From Corynebacterium curieae (GTDB lineage: Bacteria > Actinomycetota > Actinomycetes > Mycobacteriales > Mycobacteriaceae), in NCBI RefSeq assembly GCF_027570035.1, contig NZ_JAKMUU010000003.1, positions 1 to 64,000 of the forward strand: DNA of 64,000 nt, read 5' to 3'. Below the pieces are notes generated by a model. That model was not told the DNA's origin. It saw only the letters and a program-made list of their open reading frames with translations, and made no database searches. The translations under genes were made by a program, and so were the position numbers. Below, piece by piece: positions 27,587-36,183 of the stretch (the stretch's first letter is position 1; every line of letters begins with the position of its first letter).

Positions 27587-28104
27587 CAGCCCCAGCGCTG
27601 GTAGGCCTCAAGATAGCCCTTCGCCCGCTCGGCGTGGGGCGCCCTGTCCGCCCACTGCCAAAATTCCCGTCCGTGGCGCGGGATGAAAGTGTGGGTAAGC
27701 TCGTGAATAATCACCGAATCCAATACATAGTCCGGCACGTGTTGTAGCCGGTCGCTCAGCCGAATATCCGCGGTGGAGGTAGTGCAGCTGCCCCACCGCG
27801 TATTTTGATTGCTCACCCAGCGGATAGAACCGATGGTTGCATGTCCGTCCAAGAAGGCTGCGTTAAGCCGCCGTGCGCGTTCTTCTAGCTGCGTATCCGT
27901 ACAGCGACCACTGCCTTGCTTCTTTTCTACTCGCGCCAGCATGTCCGCTACTACCTCGCGCTCGTCGCGAGCGGACATCCAGGCAGGAATGCGCACCTCG
28001 AGCACTCCGGAGACCATTCGCGCCTGTACGGTCTTCTTCCGTTTAGCGGAGCGTATGACTCTAACCTCTGGGGGCTGCGGTGCGGTGGGCTGCGTGCTCG
28101 ACAT
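27583..28104 (-). CDS. YgjP-like (DUF45/M48) metallopeptidase
   Basis: A 173-residue cytosolic protein. The zinc motif HELTH with the downstream PRHGREFWQW segment defines the YgjP/WLM-like family; TRWGSCTTSTADIRLSDRL precedes it, as usual in the family. Role unknown; homologues sit near uvrD2 in actinobacteria. It converges with the DUF2342 gene, overlapping by 4 bp. Confidence 0.9.
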   Translation of the reverse strand: MSSTQPTAPQPPEVRVIRSAKRKKTVQARMVSGVLEVRIPAWMSARDEREVVADMLARVEKKQGSGRCTDTQLEERARRLNAAFLDGHATIGSIRWVSNQNTRWGSCTTSTADIRLSDRLQHVPDYVLDSVIIHELTHTFIPRHGREFWQWADRAPHAERAKGYLEAYQRWGC

Positions 28105-28165
28105 GACAGGTCATTGTACCTGTGGTGGAATGGGTTCCACATGCATCGGGGAAAGGGGTGAAGGC

Positions 28166-29053
28166 GTGGGGGTTTCTGCCACCCGGGTAGTTTTGGCGCC
28201 GGGAAGCGGAGTGTTTTGCCGCGAGGAAACAGTGGTCCAATTCGGCATGGATGCCACCCGTGTTGGAGTGGCAGAAACGGGCAGCGCGCTGGCCGTCGCA
28301 GGGGCTTTCAATACCGCTCGCGAGCCAGTGGCCCCAGAAGAGTTGTGCGGGCGTCTATGCGCCGCAGGACTTGATGAGGCCGCAGCGCTTAGCCTTATCG
28401 AGGACGCCTTAGACTATGGCATCCTCTGGCCTCATAAAGAGGCCAATGAGAAGCTGGACACCATTGTCTTAATGGGAGAATCCGCCTTGGCCGCGGCCCT
28501 ACGCGGGCGTCTAGAGGCAGATGGATTCCAAGTGCGCATCCCGTTGGAGGAAGATAACGTCTTTTCCTATATCCACGATCTAGACGGCATGTATCCGGTA
28601 CTCGCCGTGGACCAACTGCACTGCCCGCTGGATTGCGCGAATGCGCTAGCGGGCACTGCCACGACGTGGCTTCCGGTCTCTCTTCTGGACAACCGCGGAG
28701 TAATTGGCCCTGTACGCCTGCAGGGCCGCGGACCATGCCCATTTTGCGCCCACCTTGCTCGCCTGGATATGGACCCACTGTGGAATATCATCAGCACTCA
28801 GCTCACCCGCGTGCGCCGCGTGCCAGAAGCCGTGGTGCTCGAGGCGGTTACGGCGCATACACAAGTGATCATCCGGCGGCTGATGGGACGGCCGCTGCCG
28901 CCAGGCGCGCCGACGGCAAAACCACGACCGGGCCAACAATGGGAGGTCGACGTCTACGGCCACCACCAGCAACGCACGGCGATTGCGCACCCACGCTGTC
29001 CGGTGTGCTTTGGGGGAAAGACCAACCTTGCTAGCTACGAACCGAACGAATGA
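28166..29053 (+). CDS. Cyclodehydratase/ThiF-like protein with two CxxC motifs
   Basis: About 295 residues from GTG 28166, which has GAAAGGGGTGAAG just upstream; the frame is open further 5' but overlaps the peptidase gene. The C-terminal half has the architecture of the E1-like domain of azole-peptide (TOMM) cyclodehydratase partners: GPVRLQGRGPCPFC, a helical RRLMGRPLPPG segment and a final HPRCPVCFGG. The two CxxC pairs would bind zinc. Mycobacteria keep a similar gene (Rv3196 region) before uvrD2. No YcaO gene or precursor peptide is nearby, so the role is unknown. It overlaps uvrD2 tail to tail. Confidence 0.75.
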   Translation: MGVSATRVVLAPGSGVFCREETVVQFGMDATRVGVAETGSALAVAGAFNTAREPVAPEELCGRLCAAGLDEAAALSLIEDALDYGILWPHKEANEKLDTIVLMGESALAAALRGRLEADGFQVRIPLEEDNVFSYIHDLDGMYPVLAVDQLHCPLDCANALAGTATTWLPVSLLDNRGVIGPVRLQGRGPCPFCAHLARLDMDPLWNIISTQLTRVRRVPEAVVLEAVTAHTQVIIRRLMGRPLPPGAPTAKPRPGQQWEVDVYGHHQQRTAIAHPRCPVCFGGKTNLASYEPNE

Positions 29054-31088
29054 CCTCTAGCACTTGGGCGCCATAGCGCTCCAGCTTGCTGGGTCCTACG
29101 CCGGAAATGGAGAGCAACTCTGCCTCATCGGACGGCAGAGCCTCCGAAATGGCCTGCAGAGTGGCATCGGAAAAGATGACATAGGCTGGGACCTTCTCCT
29201 CGCGTGCAATTTGAGACCGCCACGAGCGCAAGGCAGCAAAGAGCTCTTCATCCCCGCCACCCTCACAGTCTTCATGGCGGCCGAGGACCTTTTCCGCCAG
29301 TGTCCCCAGCAGGCCAGAGCACACGCGGCAGCGCTTCGGGCGGCGCGAACGCGAACCCCCGCCAGAAGAATCTTCAGCCGGCGGCACGATGCCGTCGAGG
29401 AAGCGTGTGCGCTCGCGCGAGGAACGCGAACCGGTAGTTTTCGCCAGCGCCCACGACAGCGCGAGGTGTTCACGGGCGCGGGTAATGCCGACGTAGAACA
29501 ATCGGCGTTCTTCCTCCACCTGCTCGTCTCCAGCCTTGATGGCGTGGTTGATAGGCATGAGATTTTCTGTCAGCCCCACGAGAAATACCGCATCCCATTC
29601 AAGCCCCTTGGCGGCGTGCACGGTAGCCAGCGTTACGCCTTCCATGGCAGGGGCCTGTTTATCAGTGGAGCGCCGACGCAACTCTCCCAGTACCCCGTTG
29701 AGGTCGATGCCGGGAGTCGATTCCACGATCTTTTCAATGAGCCTTACCAATGCGTTGAGGGACTGCCAGCGCTCGCGGGCCTGCGCGCCCTGCGGCTCGG
29801 TGGCGCTTAGTCCCAGCTGGACAAAGGCGGCACGGGCAATTGATACAGGATCATCCGGCAAGTCCTCGCGGCGGGTCGCGGCGATAAGCACGCGAATCGC
29901 CTCCAGAATTTCCGGGCGGCGGAAGAAGCCCTCACCGCCGCGGACTTGGTAGACCACTCCGGCGTCGGCAAGCGCCTGCTCAAACTGCTCCGACTGAGCG
30001 TTGATGCGATAGAGGATGGCAATCTCGGAGGCCGGCACGCCCTGATCCAGCAGCGTGAGGACTTGGCCGGCCACCTCCTGAGCCTCAATCTCCTCGGACT
30101 CATAGGCCTTAAAGGTGGGCTCGGGCCCAGGCTCGCGCATGCCCTGCAGCTCCAAGCGCGTGCCTGCTGCGCGGCCGGTGGCCTTGCCGATGACCCTATT
30201 GGCTAGGTCAGTTACCTGCGGCGTAGAGCGGTAGTCACGCTGCAGCTTGACCACGGTGCCGTCCGGGTACGTGCGCGAAAAATTGAGCAAGTAGTCCGGG
30301 GAGGCGCCGTTGAAGGAATAAATGGTCTGGTTGGCATCGCCCACCACGGTGAGGTCATCGCGCTCGCCCAACCATGCGTTAAGCACCCGCTGCTGCAGCG
30401 GCGTAACATCCTGGTACTCGTCGACGACAAAGGTGCGATATTGCTCCCGGAAGGTCTCAGCAATGGCCGGCACATTCTCTATGGCACCCGCGATGTGCAT
30501 GAGCAGATCATCGAAATCCAAGTGCATCATGTCTGGGGTAGCCTTGGCCTGCTCATAGCGGCGGAAGGCCTCTGCTACCTTCGCCGGATCGGCCGGGGCG
30601 CTGCGCTCCGTATCTGCAATCACGGATTCATAATCCTCGGCACTGACCAGGGCAGACTTAGCCCATTCAATCTCTGCCAGGACATCTCGGATCATGTCTT
30701 TGGAATTGTCTAGCCCTACCGAACGCACCGCACGAGCAACCAACGGGAATTTATTATCAAGAAGCTGCCACGGCAGATCACCTGCCACTTGGGGCCAAAA
30801 GTACTTTAGTTGCCGGCGCGCCGCTGCGTGGAAGGTCTGGGCTTGCACACCGGCAACTCCCATGGTGCGCAGGCGGTCGCGCATTTCCCCAGCCGCACGC
30901 GCGGTGAAGGTCACCGCCAGTACCCGTTGCGGACTGACAAAGCCTTGGTCGACCAAGTTAGCAATGCGGTAGGTAATCGTGCGGGTCTTGCCCGTACCCG
31001 CGCCGGCCAGGATGCACACGGGCCCGCGCGGTGCCGTGGCCGCGCGCAGCTGATCTTCATCCAACAGGGACAAATCCGGCTTAGTCAC
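29031..31088 (-). CDS. uvrD2: ATP-dependent DNA helicase UvrD2
   Basis: Superfamily 1 helicase of 685 residues. Walker A GAGTGKTRTI, motif II DEYQDVTPLQ, motif III GDANQTIYSF and motif VI ITRAREHLALSWA are intact. A tetracysteine-type linker (CRVC...HEDC) leads to a C-terminal HRDC domain (ALPSDEAELLSISGVG), the layout of mycobacterial UvrD2. Functions in DNA repair and is essential in mycobacteria. Overlaps nudC by 8 bp; carries the dispersed 10-mer at 29963. Confidence 0.95.
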   Translation of the reverse strand: MTKPDLSLLDEDQLRAATAPRGPVCILAGAGTGKTRTITYRIANLVDQGFVSPQRVLAVTFTARAAGEMRDRLRTMGVAGVQAQTFHAAARRQLKYFWPQVAGDLPWQLLDNKFPLVARAVRSVGLDNSKDMIRDVLAEIEWAKSALVSAEDYESVIADTERSAPADPAKVAEAFRRYEQAKATPDMMHLDFDDLLMHIAGAIENVPAIAETFREQYRTFVVDEYQDVTPLQQRVLNAWLGERDDLTVVGDANQTIYSFNGASPDYLLNFSRTYPDGTVVKLQRDYRSTPQVTDLANRVIGKATGRAAGTRLELQGMREPGPEPTFKAYESEEIEAQEVAGQVLTLLDQGVPASEIAILYRINAQSEQFEQALADAGVVYQVRGGEGFFRRPEILEAIRVLIAATRREDLPDDPVSIARAAFVQLGLSATEPQGAQARERWQSLNALVRLIEKIVESTPGIDLNGVLGELRRRSTDKQAPAMEGVTLATVHAAKGLEWDAVFLVGLTENLMPINHAIKAGDEQVEEERRLFYVGITRAREHLALSWALAKTTGSRSSRERTRFLDGIVPPAEDSSGGGSRSRRPKRCRVCSGLLGTLAEKVLGRHEDCEGGGDEELFAALRSWRSQIAREEKVPAYVIFSDATLQAISEALPSDEAELLSISGVGPSKLERYGAQVLEVIRSVRS

Positions 31089-31812
31089 CGTGATACCACT
31101 CCATAATCATCGTGTGTGCAATCGAACCCGGCTGGGAGAGCCTAAGCTGGGGCAGCTCGGCGCGCTCCACCCACCGGATTTCTTCCAGTTCCCCATCAGT
31201 ATGGCAGGCAGGGTGGACATCAGCCGTTTCTGCGCAAAATCCCAGCATAAGCGCCCCACTCGGCGGCCACGCCTGTGAGCCCCAATAGCGAATATTGTCC
31301 ACCCTACGCCCGGTTTCTTCGAGCGCTTCGCGTGCAAAAGCCGCTTCCGCAGTCTCGCCCGGTTCAACGTAGCCGGCGATCAGAGAAAAGAAACTATTGC
31401 GGCGGCGATTGCGCGCCAGCAAAATCCGGTCGGTTCCGCTTAAACGAATAAGTCCGATGACGGCCGGATCTAGGCGCGGGAAAACCATCCGCCGCTCGTC
31501 CTGGGGATCGCGCCCCACGATTCCGGGCGCTGGATACTCCAGCTTGTGGCCGGTCCGCGGATCGAAGCGTTGCTCGCGTCGATTTCGAATAAGCGCTATC
31601 GCTTGCAAGATCGTTGGCTGATCTGCAAAGAAAGTTGCGCTTTCCAGCCGGCCCAGCTCTCGGGCGCTGTCCTCCGGACAGGGAAATGCCTGCAGAGTAC
31701 CTAGGTCCACTACGCCCTGCTTGCCGACGCCCCCGGGAACCCCTTCCACCAAGACGGGCTCCCCCACTGCGTTGACCGGCACCTGTCCGCTCGGAGTTAC
31801 TGGGAGGAACAT
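31081..31812 (-). CDS. nudC: NADH pyrophosphatase-type Nudix hydrolase lacking its zinc ribbon
   Basis: Nudix enzyme of 243 residues, expected to cleave NADH or remove NAD caps from RNA. The Nudix box is intact (GYVEPGETAEAAFAREALEETG), followed by SQAWPPSGALM in place of the usual SQPWPFPxSLM. The zinc-ribbon position has D84 and T87, then D102 and D105, where the family has two CxxC pairs, so zinc binding is lost. Synteny with uvrD2 and the potassium channel matches Rv3198c-Rv3200c. Carries the dispersed 16-mer at 31720. Confidence 0.88.
   Translation of the reverse strand: MFLPVTPSGQVPVNAVGEPVLVEGVPGGVGKQGVVDLGTLQAFPCPEDSARELGRLESATFFADQPTILQAIALIRNRREQRFDPRTGHKLEYPAPGIVGRDPQDERRMVFPRLDPAVIGLIRLSGTDRILLARNRRRNSFFSLIAGYVEPGETAEAAFAREALEETGRRVDNIRYWGSQAWPPSGALMLGFCAETADVHPACHTDGELEEIRWVERAELPQLRLSQPGSIAHTMIMEWYHGD
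31720..31734 (-). repeat. Dispersed motif copy (GGGGGCGTCGGCAAG)
   Basis: Identical over 16 bases (with the next C) to the copy at 24602, but here read in another frame, coding GGVGK in the Nudix protein. Confidence 0.65.
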
Positions 31813-32931
31813 CTAATCCTCGTCATCATCGTCCATGACCTCGATGGGCTGTTCCATCTCATGCTTGATGTACAGCAAGCGGTCACCCGGCTTGAGCGCG
31901 GAAGCATCCGCGGTATCCACGCGGTGCAGCTCATTATTACGCAAAACCGCCAGGACGATGTCTGCCAAGTGGCGCGGGTTGGAGCCAACCTCAAATTCAC
32001 GCACGGCGCGCTCGGCCACGGAAAATCCCTCATTAGGTGAAAGCAGATCTTCCATCATCTCCACCACCGTCGGAGTCACGGTGGCTAGGCCCAGCAGGCG
32101 GCCTGCGGTCTCGGCGGAAGTGACCACGGAGTCTGCTCCTGATTGACGCAGTAGGTGGCGGTTCTCAGACTCGCGGACCGATGCCACAATCTTGGCCTTG
32201 GGGGCAAGCTCGCGCACCGATAGGCAGCACAGCACCGCGGTATCGTCCGTGGACGGGGTAACCACAATGGAGCTGGCGTGCTCTACCCCGGCAATCTTGA
32301 GCACATCCTGCTTGGTACCGGAGCCGAAAATAGTCACCAGACCGTGATGCTCGGCGTGGGCTAAAGAGGCACGGTTGGTATCGATGACCACGATCTGGGA
32401 GGACGGAACATCATCGGCCAGCAGCGCGGCCACCGCTCCGGCGCCCTTGGTGCCATAACCGATAACGACGGTGTGGTTACGCAATTGCTTTCTCCAGTTC
32501 TGGATTTGGAAAGTGCGGCGGGCTTTATCCGTAAGCACGGATAAGGTAGCGCCGACCAATAAAACAAGGAAGATCAGGCGGGCGGGTGTGATAAGCGTTA
32601 GGTTGATGAACCTAGCCTGTGGAGACACGGGCACGATATCGCCATAGCCCACAGTGGTCAGCGACACCGCCGCATAGTAGGCGGAGTCCAACAGTGACAT
32701 ATCTTCGCTATAGCCGCCGCCATCCAAATAGACCACGACGGTCACGAAGACGACAATGCCAAAGGCCCACAGCACGCGCTTGCCCAGCTGGCGCCACGGG
32801 CTGGAGTTTTCGTCTCGCGGTACCGTAATGACGTCAATGAGCGCGTGGTCTGGCTGTGAGGACAGCTCAACCTGTGGCAAGAAGCGACTTGTAAAGCGTG
32901 ACTTCATCGCCTGCGCACGTTTTTTGGCCAC
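31813..32931 (-). CDS. Potassium channel with RCK (TrkA-N) domain
   Basis: A 372-residue protein. After a cytosolic N-terminus, one membrane helix (about 50-70), a pore helix with filter TTVGYGD near 92-98 and a second helix (about 115-135) form a two-helix pore. Then comes a RCK domain beginning VVIGYGTKGAGAVAALL with a ligand-binding Rossmann fold, and a C-terminal TrkA-C-like region. Homologue of Rv3200c. Directly follows adnB in gene order; no shared function is known. Confidence 0.93.
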   Translation of the reverse strand: MAKKRAQAMKSRFTSRFLPQVELSSQPDHALIDVITVPRDENSSPWRQLGKRVLWAFGIVVFVTVVVYLDGGGYSEDMSLLDSAYYAAVSLTTVGYGDIVPVSPQARFINLTLITPARLIFLVLLVGATLSVLTDKARRTFQIQNWRKQLRNHTVVIGYGTKGAGAVAALLADDVPSSQIVVIDTNRASLAHAEHHGLVTIFGSGTKQDVLKIAGVEHASSIVVTPSTDDTAVLCCLSVRELAPKAKIVASVRESENRHLLRQSGADSVVTSAETAGRLLGLATVTPTVVEMMEDLLSPNEGFSVAERAVREFEVGSNPRHLADIVLAVLRNNELHRVDTADASALKPGDRLLYIKHEMEQPIEVMDDDDED

Positions 32932-33003
32932 TTACCCAGCCTTCTTTTCTGGTCTCGGATGATTGCTCAAAAGATTGCGCATCTACGCAACCGCCCACAT
33001 ACC

Positions 33004-36000
33004 TTAGCCCTTGTGGCGCTCAACTGACGATTCAAGGAGGCTTTTAAGCTCCTCCCCCTCCGGCAGGCGGGCGGGCTCGAAGGTATATCCATCGTGCACA
33101 TAGTAGAAAGCAGCACGAATGTTCTGCCCGCCGTGGATGCGCCGCCATGCCTCTGCGTAAACGGCTAGCTGTATCTTTGCAGCATCCATAGCCTCTCCCT
33201 TAGGCGGTCGGCCGGTCTTCCAATCCACCACCATCCAAGAGCCATCATCCAAACGGAAAACAGCGTCCATACGTCCACGCACCACGGCATCGCCGATAGT
33301 GATCTCAAACGGTGCCTCTACGTGCTCCGGTTGACGCTGTGCCCACTCCGAGTCCAGGAAGGCCTCTTTGAGCTCTTCTAAGTCGAAGTCCTCTGGCTCA
33401 TCAATGCCCGGCAACTCCTCCTCTCCCAGTAGTGCTGGGCTGCCGAAGCGATCTTCTAGCCACGCATGGAAGGCGGTACCGCGCTTGGCATAGGAATTGG
33501 GCTTAAACGGCACTGGGCGGCGTTGCCTGCGCGCAAACTGCAGCGGATCTGCCCGCAGCGCAACCATGTCAGAAGCAGTCAGCTCGCTGGGAAGCTCAAC
33601 GTCCACAATGGGTTGCTGCAGTCCCTTGTACTCCTCAATGAGAGCCCCAGCCTCTTGCTCCCACAACTCAAAGGTTTCCCCGTGGCTTAGCTCAGGCAGT
33701 TCCTCCATTGCTTCAAGCACCAGATCAGCACCGGCGACGGCCTCTGGGCTTGCCTGCAGCGTTGGGAACTGTGCGCTTTCACCAAAGTCTTCATCGGAAG
33801 GCTCCTCTGGGACGGACCACTCCACCACGTACTGCGGGAATTGCTCTTTTAGGCGCTCCAAGTATTCATAGGGGCCCTTCTTGTTTTTCCCAGGAGCGTT
33901 ATTGGTTCCCGAACCACTAACGGTCAGTGTGGATTCGGTACGAGTCAATGCCACATAAAAGAGGCGCGCTGATTCTTCCGCCTTGATAGCGCTATCTGCT
34001 TTCTTGAATTCCTCGCAGGCCTTTTGGAAGTGTGAGCGCTTGTGGGCATCCTCCGGAATCTCAATATAATCTTCGTCCCCTGGAACCTTGTCGATTCTGG
34101 AAAGGAAGGTCTCTGCCTGTGCGCTATAGCTAGACGAATCCGCATGCACAACGCAGACATGTTCCCATTCCAGCCCCTTGGCCTTGTGCGCAGTCATAAT
34201 CTGCACGCGGTCTGTTGCGGCAGGAACCTCGCCTAAATCAAGGCCGTCTTCTTTTTCAAGTGCCAACGCAAAGTAGTCCAAAAGTGCATACAAGGAATCA
34301 CCGTGGAAGCTGGCGACGATATCGGCAAATTTATCCAGGTGCGTCGCTCCCCCTGCGCTTCCGCGGGCCAAGACTTCGGTGCGGATATTAAACAACGCTT
34401 CAATATCGGCGAAGATGTCCACCAGCGGCTTGGATAGTGAATAGGTACGCAGGTGCCGCAGTTTGGCAGAGACCTCTTCCATGCGGGCGAGGCCTTGTGG
34501 GGTATAACGGTCTCTCTCGCCTAAATCAGCTAGGGCGTCGGCAAGGCCAACGCGCTGATCCGGTTCCTCAGCAGTGACATCTTCCAGCTGCGCGCGCAGG
34601 TATTCTTCCGGGTCCATTCCCGGCTCCCAGCGCAAGCGCTCCTCCCTAGCCCCGGCAAGGTTTCGCTGGCGGGAAGCAAGTGCTTGAATATCGCTAATTC
34701 CCAGGCCACAAATAGGTCCTGCTAGTACCCGCACTGCTGCAGGCAAATCTTCCGGGCGCACCAGCATCGTGGCGATAGCTACGAGGTCCTGGATTTCTGG
34801 CTGCCACAACAAGCCGCCAAGACCGATAATTTCGTTCGGCACGCCTGCTTTATCTAAGGCCGCCGCAATAGGCGCAGACTGTTTATTCTTGCGCACCAAA
34901 ACCGCAGCACTGAAGGTATCTCGCTCGCTCTTTTCCCACTGTTTTTTCAGGTGTGCAGCTACGAACTCACGCTCGCGGGCTTCGCTTTCGAAATAGGCGA
35001 GCTGTATTTCTCCCTCGCCCTTGTGCGGGGCGGCAGAAAGCTCGTCTACGGGGCGTTCAACGCCTTCGAACACCCCCTCCGCCACTGCGTTTGCCAAGTC
35101 CAGCGCACCAGAGGGGTTGCGCCAAGAGGTAGTCAGTTGATCCTTTGGGGCAGGGGTGCCCGGCGCGACCGGAAAATCCTCCACGAAGGCAGTGAGGTTC
35201 TCGGAGGTTGCGCCACGCCACCCGTAGATGGCCTGCATTGGATCGCCCACAGCCGTAACAGAAAGGTCCTCCTGCTCTCCTCCGAAAAGACTTCGCAGGA
35301 GCACGCGCTGCGCATAGGAGGTGTCTTGGTACTCGTCCAGCATGACGACCTTATAGCGTTGGGATTGCTGCTTGCCCACCACAGGATGATCACGCGCGAC
35401 CCGCGCAGCTACAGACATTTGCTCGCCAAAGGTGATTACTTGTCGCTCGGACTGTTCCTTTTTCAGGGCCTCCAGCAGCGGCACGTACTGCACGCGGCGT
35501 TCCTGTGTCTGGATAAAATCCAGCAGCGTTTTTGAGTACTCGGGGCCGTTCTTTTGCGATTTGTCGAGGTTATCGATATCCGCACGGAAATCGCGGGCAT
35601 GCTGGGCTATGTGGCTCGTGTCTTTAAGGCCGTTTTCAATGTCCTGGCTGAATTTCAGGAGGGTCTCGGTAATCGTGGCTAGGGTGCGATCGTCTTCTAG
35701 CTTGCCGGTGTAATTGCGCACCACATCGTAGGCCAAGGAGTAGCGCTCGGCCTCAGTGATAATGCGTGCGGTGGGCTCTACCGGAACCAATAGCCCGTAT
35801 TCGCGAACAAGTTCTCCCGCATAGGAGTCATAGGTGGAAACCTTCGGCGCGATGTTTTCTAAGGCTTCTGCCACCTCACTGCCGGGGGCGATGAGGCCAG
35901 AATCGCGCAATTGAATCAGCTGCCGACGGATGCGTTGCTCCAGCTGTTGTGCGGCTTTGCGGGTAAAAGTCAGGCCAAGGACCTGCTCAGGGCGTACATA

Positions 36001-36183
36001 GCCATTGGCCACCAAATACACCACGCGCGAGGCCATGGTTTCCGTCTTCCCGGCACCGGCACCAGCAACAACGAGTTTTGGGCTAAACGGTCCTTGAATA
36101 ACGTGAGCCTGCTCGCCAGTAGGTGGGTAAGCCTTGCCCAGTGCCGCAGCGATCTGCTCCGGGGAAAAGTTGCTCTTAGGCAT
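33004..36183 (-). CDS. adnB: Double-strand-break helicase-nuclease subunit AdnB
   Basis: A 1059-residue superfamily 1 helicase with a C-terminal RecB-type nuclease; with AdnA it resects DNA ends. Walker A GAGAGKTETM at 41-50, motif II DEYQDTSYAQ, motif III GDPMQAIYGWRG and motif VI VALTRTESTLT. The nuclease core reads GRMDAVFRLDDGSWMVVDWKTG, with the metal-binding Asp and Lys present. Overlaps adnA by 8 bp. Order matches Rv3202c-Rv3201c. Confidence 0.93.
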   Translation of the reverse strand: MPKSNFSPEQIAAALGKAYPPTGEQAHVIQGPFSPKLVVAGAGAGKTETMASRVVYLVANGYVRPEQVLGLTFTRKAAQQLEQRIRRQLIQLRDSGLIAPGSEVAEALENIAPKVSTYDSYAGELVREYGLLVPVEPTARIITEAERYSLAYDVVRNYTGKLEDDRTLATITETLLKFSQDIENGLKDTSHIAQHARDFRADIDNLDKSQKNGPEYSKTLLDFIQTQERRVQYVPLLEALKKEQSERQVITFGEQMSVAARVARDHPVVGKQQSQRYKVVMLDEYQDTSYAQRVLLRSLFGGEQEDLSVTAVGDPMQAIYGWRGATSENLTAFVEDFPVAPGTPAPKDQLTTSWRNPSGALDLANAVAEGVFEGVERPVDELSAAPHKGEGEIQLAYFESEAREREFVAAHLKKQWEKSERDTFSAAVLVRKNKQSAPIAAALDKAGVPNEIIGLGGLLWQPEIQDLVAIATMLVRPEDLPAAVRVLAGPICGLGISDIQALASRQRNLAGAREERLRWEPGMDPEEYLRAQLEDVTAEEPDQRVGLADALADLGERDRYTPQGLARMEEVSAKLRHLRTYSLSKPLVDIFADIEALFNIRTEVLARGSAGGATHLDKFADIVASFHGDSLYALLDYFALALEKEDGLDLGEVPAATDRVQIMTAHKAKGLEWEHVCVVHADSSSYSAQAETFLSRIDKVPGDEDYIEIPEDAHKRSHFQKACEEFKKADSAIKAEESARLFYVALTRTESTLTVSGSGTNNAPGKNKKGPYEYLERLKEQFPQYVVEWSVPEEPSDEDFGESAQFPTLQASPEAVAGADLVLEAMEELPELSHGETFELWEQEAGALIEEYKGLQQPIVDVELPSELTASDMVALRADPLQFARRQRRPVPFKPNSYAKRGTAFHAWLEDRFGSPALLGEEELPGIDEPEDFDLEELKEAFLDSEWAQRQPEHVEAPFEITIGDAVVRGRMDAVFRLDDGSWMVVDWKTGRPPKGEAMDAAKIQLAVYAEAWRRIHGGQNIRAAFYYVHDGYTFEPARLPEGEELKSLLESSVERHKG

